A stretch of 64,000 bases of DNA, taken from JABFXX01 sp036489755 (lineage in GTDB: Bacteria; Myxococcota_A; Polyangia; Haliangiales; Haliangiaceae). The notes below the pieces were generated by a model. It had not been told where the DNA came from. It did no database searches and was given only the letters and a program-made list of their open reading frames with translations. The number at the start of each line of letters is the position of its first letter. The first letter of the stretch is position 1. Positions 47,613-61,898 of this stretch are shown here, one piece after another. The translations under genes and the position numbers were made by a program. The DNA is taken from the NCBI GenBank assembly GCA_036489755.1, contig DASXFD010000015.1, forward strand, positions 148,708 through 212,707, written 5' to 3'.

Positions 47613-48027
47613 GATGTAAACTGATTTCGCTGATAATTTACCGGAAGTCTCGTCAAGTCCCAGCTGCCAGATGGCTAACATCACTAATGGTCGTTGTGCG
47701 ACGCGACCATTCTTGGCCGAGTCTCGGCCCAGGACCTCCATCCGAAATAGATCCTCTATCGACCTTCGAGGCGCGCGTGCTCGAGGACAAGCGCGGTCAC
47801 ACTGTGGACGGGCGCAGTTGCCAGACCGCGCGCTGCGATTTGACGATCGCGTCCGCCCACAATTCGACCGCGCCTACCCTCGAGCCGACGCTCCTCGAAG
47901 ATCGATCAATGATCGGTTTTCGGATCGGCGCGCGCGCGATCGCTACGCGCGTTGCTCGAACGAACGCTGTTGAGAGCGCCCGGCGGCGCGCTCACATGTT
48001 GAGGTTTCTCGCGCTTCCGTCCCGCGC
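47613..48027. other. 415-base stretch without a convincing gene
   Basis: This region lies between the transposase start and the end of the exchanger gene. Its first part (47612-47700) is more A/T-rich (TGATTTCGCTGATAATTTAC), as a promoter would be. Open frames exist on both strands but look like random Arg/Ser-rich translations. Palindromes occur at 47715-47729 (GGCCGAG-T-CTCGGCC) and 47903-47915 (CGATCAATGATCG). I see no RNA gene; decayed sequence or a hairpin target for the adjacent transposase are possible. Confidence 0.5.
47715..47729. repeat. Palindrome near the Y1 transposase
   Basis: GGCCGAG-T-CTCGGCC, 7-base arms with a single-base centre, about 100 bases upstream of the transposase start. 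REP-associated transposases act on such short hairpins; the match here is by position only. Confidence 0.4.
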
Positions 48028-49053
48028 TCAAAAGATCGCCGCGCACACGAGGAACGCGATGTACGCGAGCACGAGCAGCGCGCCTTCGAAGCGCGTGATC
48101 CGGCGCGAGCCGCGCATCACGAGCACGCCGAGCAGCGTGATGGCGACCAGCCCGAGCAGGTCGACGAGGTGCATGCGCTCGCCGAGCCGGATCGGCTTGA
48201 TGCATGCGGTGACGCCCAGCACGAGGAACACGCTCAACAGGTTCGATCCGATCACCGTGCTCACGGCGAGCGCGGCCTCGCCTCGCGCGGCGGCGACGAC
48301 GGCGCGGATCAGCTCGGGCAGTGCGGTGCCGAGCGCGATGATCGTGAGCCCGAGCATGCGCTCCGACATGCCGAGCTGCTGCGCGATGCCGCGACCTCCG
48401 CCGACGAGCAGCGTCGCGCCGAGGACGAGCAGGGCGAGCCCGAACACCATCATGATGAGCGAGAGCACGCGCGACGCCTTGGGGCGCGCCTTGCCGCCGG
48501 CCGCTGCGCCGGCGCGGAATGCGGAGCTGCTCGCCGCGGCGTCGTCGGATTCGGCCTGGTCGGCGTGGGCGCGCTCGGCGAGATCGAGATCGACGTCGAG
48601 TCGCGCCGCGACGGTGAGCTGCGCGATCGTGAACACCACCGCGCAGCCGACGAGGAATATGCCCTCGAATTGCGACAGCACGCCGTTGCGGAACAGGATC
48701 GGCACCGCGATGGCAGAGCCGACGAGCACGGGCAGCTCGCGGCGGATGATGCGGCCGTCGATCGTCGGCGGCGCGATCAGCGCGACGAGGCCGAGCGCGA
48801 GCGCGATGTTCGCGGCGCACGAGCCGATCACGGTGCCGAGCGCGATCGGCGTGTGGCCGGCGAGCGCCGTCTTGGTCGCGACCGCGAGCTCGGGCGCGGC
48901 GGTGCCGTACGCGACGACGGTGAGCCCGACGACGAGCGGCGTCACGCCGAGCGCGCGCGCGAGCCCGGCCGAGCCACGGATCAGCCATTCGGCGCCCCAG
49001 TACAAGATCGCGATGCCGAGGACCAGCGACGCGACGTCGAGCGCCGGCTTCAC
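48028..49053 (-). CDS. Calcium/sodium exchanger family membrane protein (YrbG-like)
   Basis: A 341-residue protein of the CaCA superfamily with two alpha repeats: YGTAAPELAVATKTALAGH...GTVIGSCAANIA and LGTALPELIRAVVAAARGE...STVIGSNLLSVF. These GTALPE...GSNL sets line the ion path. A charged loop (about 155-195) joins the two halves. This is the small prokaryotic type of Na+(K+)/Ca2+ exchanger; direction and ion are not proven. It lies 6 bases after the Sco1 gene on the same strand. Confidence 0.9.
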   Translation of the reverse strand: MKPALDVASLVLGIAILYWGAEWLIRGSAGLARALGVTPLVVGLTVVAYGTAAPELAVATKTALAGHTPIALGTVIGSCAANIALALGLVALIAPPTIDGRIIRRELPVLVGSAIAVPILFRNGVLSQFEGIFLVGCAVVFTIAQLTVAARLDVDLDLAERAHADQAESDDAAASSSAFRAGAAAGGKARPKASRVLSLIMMVFGLALLVLGATLLVGGGRGIAQQLGMSERMLGLTIIALGTALPELIRAVVAAARGEAALAVSTVIGSNLLSVFLVLGVTACIKPIRLGERMHLVDLLGLVAITLLGVLVMRGSRRITRFEGALLVLAYIAFLVCAAIF

Positions 49054-49059
49054 CGAGTC

Positions 49060-49731
49060 TTACTTTTGCGTGCGCGCGAGGTAGCGCGCGTCCCGGATCA
49101 GCTTGTCGAGCTCGATCGTCTGGCTCGACGAGTACCTGCCGCGGATGTGGAGGTTACCGTCGACGAGCATGAAGTAGCCACCGTGCGCGATATCCGGGAC
49201 GCCACTCGGCCGATCGGCCTGGCGCTGCATCGACGTCATGAACGAGCCCACGACGAGGTCGTGGATGCGATCGGCCGGGCCGGTGATGAAGCGCCAGCGC
49301 TCGGCATCGGCGTGATAGCGCTTCGCGTACTCGGCGAGCCGCGCGGGCGTGTCGTACGTGGGATCGACGGAGATCGACAGCAGATCGATCGGCTCGTCGA
49401 ACGTCTTGTTCTGGAGCTGCTCCATCGTCATCGTCGTGACGGGGCAGATCGTGTCGCAGCGCGTGAAGATGAAGCTGACGATCGTCGGGTGGCCGCGCAT
49501 CGACGCGTCGGTGAATGCCTGACCGCGGTCGTCGGTGAGCTGGAACGCGGCGATCGTGCCGAGATCGTCGAGCTTCGGCGGATGGCGGCGGCTCAAGATC
49601 GGGACGACGACCGCCGGAATCGCCGCGACGATCACGATCGTGAGCATGATCAAGAGCACACGCTTGCCGCCGTAGCGACGGTTGCGCGGTGCGACGGGTT
49701 GGAGGCCTGCGTTGCTGGCGTCGTCGCTCAC
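49060..49731 (-). CDS. Sco1/SenC copper chaperone-like protein
   Basis: A 223-residue protein with an N-terminal anchor (VLLIMLTIVIVAAIPAVVV) and a thioredoxin-like domain. Copper ligands are the CxxxC of RCDTICP and the His of DIAHGGYFMLVDG. Sco proteins mature the CuA site of cytochrome oxidase; no oxidase gene is in the window. ATG 49731 was chosen because a soluble head and the anchor follow. It belongs to a minus-strand run with the exchanger and a small gene. Confidence 0.9.
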   Translation of the reverse strand: MSDDASNAGLQPVAPRNRRYGGKRVLLIMLTIVIVAAIPAVVVPILSRRHPPKLDDLGTIAAFQLTDDRGQAFTDASMRGHPTIVSFIFTRCDTICPVTTMTMEQLQNKTFDEPIDLLSISVDPTYDTPARLAEYAKRYHADAERWRFITGPADRIHDLVVGSFMTSMQRQADRPSGVPDIAHGGYFMLVDGNLHIRGRYSSSQTIELDKLIRDARYLARTQK

Positions 49732-49752
49732 GGCTTGGAGCCTGCCAGATCC

Positions 49753-49971
49753 TCAGACGTCGGACCAGTCGTTATCGTGGTCGATGGGCCGATTCAGCCA
49801 GCGCCATGCGGCACGACGTCGCGCCCCTTCGTCTTCTTCGCGCGCGACGAGGATCGACAGGTTCGCGACGCCGGCCTCGCGGGCGACCAGGCCGCTGTCT
49901 TCGATCGAGTCGCGGATCACTTCGGCGAGCGCTTTCGGATCGTTGCCATGAATCTGGACGTCGATCGCCAT
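49753..49971 (-). CDS. Small hypothetical protein (72 aa)
   Basis: A soluble acidic protein (MAIDVQIHGNDPKALAEVIRDS...) with two helices and a tryptophan-rich end (WRWLNRPIDHDNDWSDV). It lies between the giant kinase and the Sco1 gene on the same strand, with gaps of about 20 bases on each side, so it is likely in one transcript. No family recognised. Confidence 0.6.
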   Translation of the reverse strand: MAIDVQIHGNDPKALAEVIRDSIEDSGLVAREAGVANLSILVAREEDEGARRRAAWRWLNRPIDHDNDWSDV

Positions 49972-49989
49972 TGGCGACCCATACCACGA

Positions 49990-54429
<4,440 letters not shown>

Positions 54430-54502
54430 AGAACGAACGCGTCGCGGCTCCTCCCGCCGCAGACGCCTGAGCTTACCCCGGAGATCCTCGTTCCGCTCGG
54501 CC

Positions 54503-55123
54503 TCACAGCGGCGTGATGACGAGGTTGTCGTACCAGGTGTCGGTCTCCCAGTTGTTGAACGCGAAGTAGTCGTGCGAGCTGCCCTCGAGCGGGTGCGGAT
54601 CGGTGTAGGTCAAGAACGGCGTCTGCATGTCGTCGATCCACCACGTGATGGTCTGGCCGACGCGCTCGATCTTCCAGTGATAGTGCTGCTTCGCGATCAC
54701 CTTCTTGTCGGTGCGCGAGGCCATGGCCGTGCCGTGCTCGTCGAGCCGCGCGATCTCGGACTTCGAGTTGAACCAGCCGCCGAAGATCAGCTCGTAGCCG
54801 GTCGCCATGTAGCGCCCGCCATCCGGATCGAACGACTTGCCGTCGCCGAACAGCTCGACCTTGATGTCGCCGCGCGGCTCGTTCGACCAGCAGTCGAATT
54901 CGAGGCGCACGTCGCGCGTCAGCTTCTTGCGCAGCCACAGCGGGTGGTTGTGCGCGCCGTGCGCCGACATCGCGCCGTCCTTTACCGCGTAGCCGGGGCC
55001 GGTCTTGTAGTAGTCCGGGCCGATCCCGGCCCGATCGAACGTATCGGTCCAGGTCTCGGTGAGCGGCGGCGGATCCTTGACCTTACAAGCGGTGAAAATT
55101 ACGAGCACGACGAGCCAGCGCAT
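54503..55123 (-). CDS. Lipoprotein with concanavalin/laminin-G-like domain
   Basis: A 206-residue protein with a lipoprotein signal (MRWLVVLVIFTACKV). The mature part is a beta sandwich (LRKKLTRDVRLEFDCWSNE, GYELIFGGWFNSKSEIARLDEHG, YHWKIERVGQTITWWIDD, DYFAFNNWETDTWYDNLVI). This is the pattern of 3-keto-disaccharide hydrolase/DUF1080-like jelly rolls. No catalytic set is recognised, so a sugar-binding role is as likely as hydrolysis. It lies upstream of the giant kinase on the same strand. Confidence 0.72.
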   Translation of the reverse strand: MRWLVVLVIFTACKVKDPPPLTETWTDTFDRAGIGPDYYKTGPGYAVKDGAMSAHGAHNHPLWLRKKLTRDVRLEFDCWSNEPRGDIKVELFGDGKSFDPDGGRYMATGYELIFGGWFNSKSEIARLDEHGTAMASRTDKKVIAKQHYHWKIERVGQTITWWIDDMQTPFLTYTDPHPLEGSSHDYFAFNNWETDTWYDNLVITPL

Positions 55124-55168
55124 GCGCGGACTTTAGCCGGTGTCAGACCCGTTACGTAGCCTGGCGAG

Positions 55169-56020
55169 GTGGAAGGCACGTTGTCCCTGTTCGACTGGCG
55201 CCCGGTAACGCCGGCACAGGCACAGGACGTCCCGCGCATCGTCGTCTTCGACTGCGAGACCACCGGCATCGACTTTGCGAAGGATCAGGTGATCGAGCTG
55301 TGCATCCAGCACGGGCTCGACGGCGCCGGTCCATCGCGCACGTGGCGGATCCGGCCGAGCGTACCGATCGCGCCCGCCGCGCAGGCCGTGCACGGGATCT
55401 CGATCGAGGAGCTCGCCGGCTGCCCGACGTTCGGCGAGTACGCCGACGAGATCGTCCAGGTGTTCGCGGTCGCCGACGTGATCGTCGGCTACAACATCTC
55501 GTTCGACATCGACATGCTGCAGGCCGAGTACGCGCGCATCGGCCGGCCGCCGCTGGATCTATCGACCAAACAGATCGTCGACGCGTTCCGGCTCTGGCAA
55601 CAGTGCGAGCCGCGCAGCCTGATGCACGCGCACAAGCGGTTCGTCGGCGACGAGTTCGCCGCGGCGCACAGCGCGACCGCCGACGTTGCGGCGACCGGCC
55701 GCGTGCTGCGCGGCATGATGGATCACTTCCAGCTCGCCGACCGCGACTGGGCGCAGATCGCGAGCGTGTGCGATCCGGGCCGCGCCAGCTGGGTCGGCCC
55801 GTCGCGCCACCTCCGCTGGGACAACGAGGTGATCGTGATCGGGTTCGGCAAGTACAGCGGCGTGCCGATCCTCGAGCTCGCCGCCGGACCCGATCGCAGC
55901 TTCTTGCGCTGGGTGCTCGAGAAAGATTTTCCGCCGCACGTCGGCGAGATCTGCAAGCACGCGCTCGAGGGTTCGCCCGACGAGTTCGTGAAGTGGGCGC
56001 GCGAGCACTACGCGAAGTAG
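55169..56020 (+). CDS. DEDDh 3'-5' exonuclease with ExoX-type C-terminus
   Basis: A 283-residue protein. The DnaQ-like domain has VVFDCETTGIDF (Asp-Glu), VGYNISFDIDMLQ (Asp) and HSATADVAATG (His-x4-Asp). The last ~70 residues (GFGKYSGVPILELAAGPDRSFLRWVLEKDFPP) match the small C-terminal module of exodeoxyribonuclease X and related proteins. It should trim DNA 3' ends in repair. It is not the polymerase proofreading subunit. GTG start at 55169. Convergent with the antitoxin gene, 4 bases apart. Confidence 0.85.
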   Translation: MEGTLSLFDWRPVTPAQAQDVPRIVVFDCETTGIDFAKDQVIELCIQHGLDGAGPSRTWRIRPSVPIAPAAQAVHGISIEELAGCPTFGEYADEIVQVFAVADVIVGYNISFDIDMLQAEYARIGRPPLDLSTKQIVDAFRLWQQCEPRSLMHAHKRFVGDEFAAAHSATADVAATGRVLRGMMDHFQLADRDWAQIASVCDPGRASWVGPSRHLRWDNEVIVIGFGKYSGVPILELAAGPDRSFLRWVLEKDFPPHVGEICKHALEGSPDEFVKWAREHYAK

Positions 56021-56024
56021 CTCG

Positions 56025-56462
56025 TCAATCCGTGTGCGGATCGAGCCGCGCCGACAGGAACGTCGCGATGGCCTGGCGCAGGAGCGCGTGTACTGTCGTG
56101 GCGTGCCGGCGTGCTTCGTCGTCGAGCGCTTGCCAGATCGCGTCCGGAAGCCGGATCGAACGCGTGGTCGTCGGGCCGACCTCTCGCGTTTTCGTCGGTC
56201 TGCCGCGGCCATATTGCAACCGCGCCACGGCCTCGGCCGCGCGGCTCGCGTATGGGTTGGGCCGCGCCACGAGCTTGCCGACGTCGAGCTCGGGGATCTC
56301 GGCGAGCGAGCGCGGGCTCGGTCCCTCGTGCACGAGCTCGATGCCCTCGCGGGAGATTCGTGCCGCGTACGGATTGCGCCGCGCGCGATAGCGCCCGACG
56401 TCGAGCTCGGGGAGCTCGCGCAGTGATGCTGCGGACGGCAGCTTAGCGCTCGGCTTCTTCAT
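56025..56462 (-). CDS. Antitoxin of the BrnT-type pair, RHH type with duplicated module
   Basis: A 145-residue protein. The C-terminus (TTRSIRLPDAIWQALDDEARRHATTVHALLRQAIATFLSARL) is a ribbon-helix-helix DNA-binding domain, as in BrnA/CopG antitoxins. The N-terminal half carries two similar modules (SLRELPELDVGRYRARRNPY at 13-32, SLAEIPELDVGKLVARPNPY at 52-71) joined by a short linker; I recall one such module in related antitoxins. It overlaps the toxin gene by 20 bases and lies downstream of it. Expected to bind toxin and operator. Confidence 0.75.
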   Translation of the reverse strand: MKKPSAKLPSAASLRELPELDVGRYRARRNPYAARISREGIELVHEGPSPRSLAEIPELDVGKLVARPNPYASRAAEAVARLQYGRGRPTKTREVGPTTTRSIRLPDAIWQALDDEARRHATTVHALLRQAIATFLSARLDPHTD

Positions 56463-56715
56463 AGCGTCTCCGTTCGGCGCGGGTCGAGAGCCGCGCGTTG
56501 ATGATGCGGATGATGTCGCCGTGCTTCTCGACGTACACGGTGACGATCAGGCGATGTCGGAGCGAAAGCCCGACGAGCACCATACGATCGCGATCGTCTT
56601 TATCGACGTAGTCGATGGCGAGCGGGTCGGCGAAGCACTCTGCGGCCTCTTCGAACGAGACGCGGTGCTTGCGCAGATTCGAACGAGCCCTTGCCGGGTC
56701 CCACTCGAACTTCAC
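56443..56715 (-). CDS. brnT: BrnT family toxin (ribonuclease)
   Basis: A 90-residue protein matching BrnT: KFEWDPARARSNLRKHRVSFEEAAECFADPLAIDYVDKDDRDRMVLVGLS...IVTVYVEKHGDIIRIINARLSTRAERRRYEEA. BrnT is an RNase-like toxin that cleaves mRNA and is paired with a DNA-binding antitoxin encoded downstream, as here. The family's key RNase residues (Arg, His, Glu) appear kept. GTG start at 56715, with a palindrome a few bases upstream. The window offers no sign of transfer such as repeats. Confidence 0.88.
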   Translation of the reverse strand: MKFEWDPARARSNLRKHRVSFEEAAECFADPLAIDYVDKDDRDRMVLVGLSLRHRLIVTVYVEKHGDIIRIINARLSTRAERRRYEEAER

Positions 56716-56720
56716 CTGTA

Positions 56721-56735
56721 AAGTGTATCACACTT
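56721..56735. promoter_or_regulatory. Palindromic operator of the BrnT-type locus
   Basis: AAGTGT-ATC-ACACTT, perfect 6-base arms, 5 bases upstream of the toxin's start codon. It is followed on the plus strand by TATCGATC at 56735-56742 and again at 56749-56756, 14 bases apart, in a notably A/T-richer block than the surroundings. Ribbon-helix-helix antitoxins bind such tandem sites to autorepress their own operon. Assignment is by position. Confidence 0.6.
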
Positions 56736-56771
56736 ATCGATCAACACGTATCGATCGCCTCCGCAGATGCC

Positions 56772-58130
56772 CTAATCCGTGTGCGGATACAGCATCTCGC
56801 AGGTCGCCGCCTCCGTCGGGTCGATCGTCGCGTCGGGCAGCTGCGGGACGCTGAGGTCCGCGTGGCCGAAGTCGAACAGATCGAACGGTGGCACCGCGTT
56901 CGCGTCGCGATGCGTGAGTGCCGGCAGGCCGAACCGCGCCTCGACGAGCCGCGTGATGCTCGTGTGGTCGGTCACCACGTGCGAGACGTAGCCGCGCTTC
57001 GCGTACGGCGACACGACGATCAGCGGCACGCGCAGGCCGGTTTGATCGAACGCGGCGTCGACGTCGCCGGGCGACAGCGCGGGCGGAATGTCATCGGGCA
57101 CGCAGGCCGGTTGCGGCGGCACGTGATCGTAGAAGCCACCTTGCTCGTCGTAGCTGATCACGAGCGCGCTGTGCGGCCACAGCGGTGACGTCGTCACGGC
57201 CGTCACGATCTGCGAGACCATCTGCTGGCCGAACTGCATGTCGGCCGGCGGATCTTCGTCGGGCGACGCGCCGCCCATCATGTCGGTGCCCTCGACGAAC
57301 GTGACCTGCGGCAGCGTGCCGGCCGCCGCGTCGGCGAAGAACTGCTGGTACGGCTGGATGTGCGTCGAGTTCTTCTGGAGCGTCGCGTAGAGGATCGCGA
57401 GCGTCGGCACGTCCTGCACGTAGAACGTCCACGACACGTGCGCGTCGTTCATGCGCGTGAACAAGTTCGGCGTGAGCTTGCCGCTCGCATCCGTCTGGTT
57501 CGGCGGGAAGTCGTTCGTGATCACGCCGAACGACGTCGCCGCCATGTAGTAGAGCCGGTTCGTCCACGTGTTCGCCTGCACCGACGCGAAGTGGCGATCC
57601 GAGATCGCCCACGCGCGCGCGAGCGCGTAGTAGTAGGGCAGGTCGCTCTCGTCGAAATAGCCGAGTGTCCGGGCACCGGACGGATCGCCCTCGGAGTCGT
57701 CTTCGGCGTTGACCGTGGTGAACGCATCCATCGCGCCGCCGTCGACCTCGCGGTGCACTTCATCCCAGCTCTCGGCGGGATCGTCGAAGCAGTACGTGGT
57801 CTGGTGAAACCGGCTGAGCGTCTGGCCGGGGTTGAGCGGATCGGGGTTCGTGGCGTCGGGCGCCGCGCCGTCGACGTCCTGGCCCGGCACCGTCAGCGAC
57901 GAGAAGTAATGATCGAACGTGCGATTTTCTTGCATCACCAGGATCAGGTGATCGAGCGGGATCTGCGAGCCCGTCGGATAGTCGCGGAGCGTGAGGTCGG
58001 GCGCATCGCCCGAGCCGTAGCCGCAGGCCGCGCGGCATTCGGCGGGATTGCCCGCACAGTCGGGCCGCTCGTTGTCGCCGCACGCGGCGAGCCAGGCGAG
58101 CGAGACGAAAGCAGCGGCCACCCAGCGCAC
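56772..58130 (-). CDS. Phosphoesterase-family lipoprotein (acid phosphatase/phospholipase C-like)
   Basis: A 452-residue protein with a lipoprotein signal (FVSLAWLAACGDN). Family blocks are LDHLILVMQENRTFDHYFSSL (catalytic Glu/Asn-Arg), DLPYYYALARAWAISDRHFASV, VISYDEQGGFYDHVPP (Asp-Glu, His) and VPLIVVSPYAKRGYVSH...HTSITRLVEARFG. This is the PLC/AcpA-type phosphoesterase family. Substrates range from phospholipids to phosphomonoesters and cannot be told. It is likely displayed on the outer or periplasmic face. A WD40 fragment lies just upstream on the same strand. Confidence 0.88.
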   Translation of the reverse strand: MRWVAAAFVSLAWLAACGDNERPDCAGNPAECRAACGYGSGDAPDLTLRDYPTGSQIPLDHLILVMQENRTFDHYFSSLTVPGQDVDGAAPDATNPDPLNPGQTLSRFHQTTYCFDDPAESWDEVHREVDGGAMDAFTTVNAEDDSEGDPSGARTLGYFDESDLPYYYALARAWAISDRHFASVQANTWTNRLYYMAATSFGVITNDFPPNQTDASGKLTPNLFTRMNDAHVSWTFYVQDVPTLAILYATLQKNSTHIQPYQQFFADAAAGTLPQVTFVEGTDMMGGASPDEDPPADMQFGQQMVSQIVTAVTTSPLWPHSALVISYDEQGGFYDHVPPQPACVPDDIPPALSPGDVDAAFDQTGLRVPLIVVSPYAKRGYVSHVVTDHTSITRLVEARFGLPALTHRDANAVPPFDLFDFGHADLSVPQLPDATIDPTEAATCEMLYPHTD

Positions 58131-58147
58131 CTCGCGTTTCTAGCACG

Positions 58148-58639
58148 CTACCGCTCGACGGCGCGCCCGTGATCGAGCACCCACCGCGGCGACGCCGCCG
58201 CGCGGCGCAGGATCTCGTCGGTGGGGCGCGGCGTCGCGAGCGCGAAGACCTCGAGGTGACCGCTGCCCCCGCCGGCGACCACGCGGTCGGCGCCGATGAA
58301 CGCGACGGCGCCGACCTCTTCGAGCGTCGCGAGGCGATCGATGAGCCCGCCCCGCGTCATGTCCCACAGCTCGACCGCAGCATCGCGCCCAGCGGTCGCG
58401 AGCAGCGGCGCATCCGGCGCGATCGCGACGCCGTCCTCGATGTGATCGAAGCGCCGGATCACGCCGAGCGGATGTCCCGACGGGAACGCCCACCGGCGCG
58501 TCGTCAGGTCCCAGCTCATCGTGACGAGCTCGTCGCCGCGCACCTCGATCGGCGTCACGTTCGCGGTGTGCCCGGTCGCGGTCGCGAGCTCGCGGCCCGT
58601 GTGCGCGTCCCAGATCGCGACGCAGCACGTCGGCTGTAA
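58148..58639 (-). pseudogene. 5'-truncated WD40-repeat fragment
   Basis: Translated from 58639, after an in-frame TAA at 58642-58640, this stretch gives about two to three WD40 blades: TCCVAIWDAHTGRELATATGHTANV, then ELVTMSWDLTTRRW, LLATAGRDAAVELWDMTRG and VVAGGGSGHLEVFAL. The first blade is cut at its start, no proper initiation codon precedes it (the first GTG is inside at 58558) and the rest of the propeller is missing. It appears to be the C-terminal remnant of a larger repeat protein. A short functional gene from GTG 58558 (136 codons) is the alternative. Confidence 0.55.
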
Positions 58640-59045
58640 TTAGCGCGTCACGCTCGGCCGGCTCGCGCGTTGTCCTGGCTATGAAGCACGAACTTTCGGT
58701 TCGCGAGCGCGGCCAGGTGGCACCGATCGTCGTGATTGGCATCGTCGTGCTGTTCACGTTCGCGAGCGCCGGCGCCAACGCGATTCCGATGCACCGGCCG
58801 AGCGCCGCCGCGCTGCGTGCCGGCGAGCAGCGCACGATCATCGCGCAGCGCCGCGCGCGCATCTTGGAGCTCACGGCGAGCGGCGATCACTGCACGCCGG
58901 CGATCGCGCACGAGCTGGCGCGCTCGCTCGTGTTCGACGGCCGCTCGGCGCGCGCGTACGTCGACGACTACGAGGCGCGGTGCGGCGCCGATCTCGAGAT
59001 GGACCGCTGGCGCGCGGCGCCGCTGGTCGCGCCGAAGTCGCCGAT

Positions 59046-60416
<1,371 letters not shown>

Positions 60417-60452
60417 GACCGACCGCATCGTACACGGGCGCGGCGTCCGAGC

Positions 60453-60486
60453 GTGTCCGATGTCCGTCCGAAGCCCGGCCGGACAC
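60453..60486. promoter_or_regulatory. Inverted repeat in front of the NtrC-type gene
   Basis: GTGTCCG and CGGACAC form 7-base arms with 20 bases between them, inside a block where GTCCG recurs (60445-60470). It lies 37-70 bases upstream of the regulator's start codon. It could be an enhancer-type site for self-regulation; no clear sigma-54 promoter (TGGC-N8-TGC) was found by eye. Confidence 0.35.
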
Positions 60487-60578
60487 ATCGACGAGGTGGC
60501 GAGGTTTCGGTCGGTTGTCGCCGGCATCGAAGTTGCTGTAGCGCCGCGCGGCGGAATCGATAGACTGGAGCAGCAGCC

Positions 60579-60920
60579 GTGGAGACGACCGACATCACCG
60601 TTCAGATCCTGCGTGACATTCGCGACGACCTTCGCGGCGTGAGCTCGCGCCTCGACAGATTCGAACAGCGCGTCGACGCGCGTTTCGATGCTATCGACAG
60701 GCGCTTCGACGCCGTGGACGCCCGCTTCGATCGGCTCGAGCTACGGGTCGACCTCGTCGACAGTCGACTCGTCGGAATGGAGCAAGGCATTTCGGATCTG
60801 CGCCGCGACTTCACCCGGCCGAGCCCGATCGGCGATGGCGACGCGCTCGTCAAGCGCGTCTCGAGATGCGAGCGCGACATCGCCGAGCTCAAGCAGCGCC
60901 TCGACGATCCGCGCCGCTGA
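60579..60920 (+). CDS. Short coiled-coil protein
   Basis: A 113-residue soluble protein built almost wholly of a repeating helix (DLRGVSSRLDRFEQRVDARF, then DAIDRRFDAVDARFDRLELR), as in tRNA-independent coiled-coil proteins of the DUF1640/hemagglutinin-stalk kind. No catalytic motif. GTG 60579. It is divergent from the NtrC-type gene; both promoters must lie in the 160 bases between them. Function unknown. Confidence 0.65.
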   Translation: METTDITVQILRDIRDDLRGVSSRLDRFEQRVDARFDAIDRRFDAVDARFDRLELRVDLVDSRLVGMEQGISDLRRDFTRPSPIGDGDALVKRVSRCERDIAELKQRLDDPRR

Positions 60921-61007
60921 TCGTCGACGTCGATGCTCGCGTGCGAGATCGCGCACGAGGCGCGCAATGAACGTCTGCGTCACGTCGAGTCGTGGTAACC
61001 GAGCAGG

Positions 61008-61898
61008 GTGCATCGATCGCTCGCACTCTTGGCGGCGCTGTTGGCCGCGCTCGCCGGATGTCGAGCGGCGACGCGCGAGTCGGCAACGCTGATGATCGTC
61101 GTCGACGGCGCGCCGCGGATCGCGATCGTGCACGTCCCGCCGCATGTCGCGGCGCGGCCGGCGTTGATCCTCGACCTGCACGGCTCGTCGTCGACCGCGG
61201 CCGGTCAGCAGCGGTTCTCGAACCTGGATGCGGCCGCCGACACGAATGGCTTCGTGGTCGCGTATCCGCAGGCGACCATCGCCGCCGGCGACGGCTTCGA
61301 CTGGAACATTCCGGGCGTCCCGCTCGCGAACGGCGCGGCCGTGCCCGCCGGCGCCGCGAACGACGAGCACTTCCTCGTGCAGCTGATCGACACGCTCGAG
61401 CAGCGCTACGGCGTCGATCCGAAGCGCGTCTACGCGACGGGCATGTCGGGCGGCGGCCGCATGGCAAGCCAGCTCGGCTGCGATCTGTCGACGGTGGTCG
61501 CCGCGGTGGCACCGGTCGCCGGCTTGCGTTTTCCAGCGCCGTGCACCAGCCAGCGGGCGGCTCCGATGATCGCGTTCCACGGCACCGCCGACCCGATCGA
61601 TCGCTACGACGGCAATGGCTCGGGTCACTGGACGTACAGCGTGCCGGTCGCCGCCGATCGCTGGGCCGCGCACGATGGCTGCTCGGCCGCGCCGGTGCGC
61701 TCGCAACCCGCGCCCACCGTCGAGCTCGCGACGTATTGCAGCGCCGTCGAGCTCTACTCGATCGCCGGCGAAGGCCACGAATGGCCGGGCGGCCCACCGA
61801 TGCCTGCGCGAATCACATCGCGGCTCGGCCCGCAGTCCGACGCGATCGATGCGAACGCGACGATGTGGCAGTTCTTCGCGCAGCATCCGCTGCCGTGA
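61008..61898 (+). CDS. PHB-depolymerase/LpqC-type esterase lipoprotein
   Basis: A 296-residue alpha/beta-hydrolase with a lipoprotein signal (LALLAALLAALAGCRA). It has ALILDLHGSSSTAAGQ (oxyanion strand), VYATGMSGGGRMASQL (nucleophile Ser in GxSxG), APMIAFHGTADPIDRYD (Asp) and YSIAGEGHEWPG (His). This is the extracellular PHB depolymerase/feruloyl-esterase/LpqC group. The natural ester is unknown. GTG 61008. Convergent with the histidine kinase: stops are adjacent. Confidence 0.87.
   Translation: MHRSLALLAALLAALAGCRAATRESATLMIVVDGAPRIAIVHVPPHVAARPALILDLHGSSSTAAGQQRFSNLDAAADTNGFVVAYPQATIAAGDGFDWNIPGVPLANGAAVPAGAANDEHFLVQLIDTLEQRYGVDPKRVYATGMSGGGRMASQLGCDLSTVVAAVAPVAGLRFPAPCTSQRAAPMIAFHGTADPIDRYDGNGSGHWTYSVPVAADRWAAHDGCSAAPVRSQPAPTVELATYCSAVELYSIAGEGHEWPGGPPMPARITSRLGPQSDAIDANATMWQFFAQHPLP

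Noticed and set aside
47687..49084. 465-codon plus-strand frame across the exchanger region
   Set aside because: It is mostly antisense to the exchanger gene, whose alpha repeats are unmistakable; the first part shows no motif.
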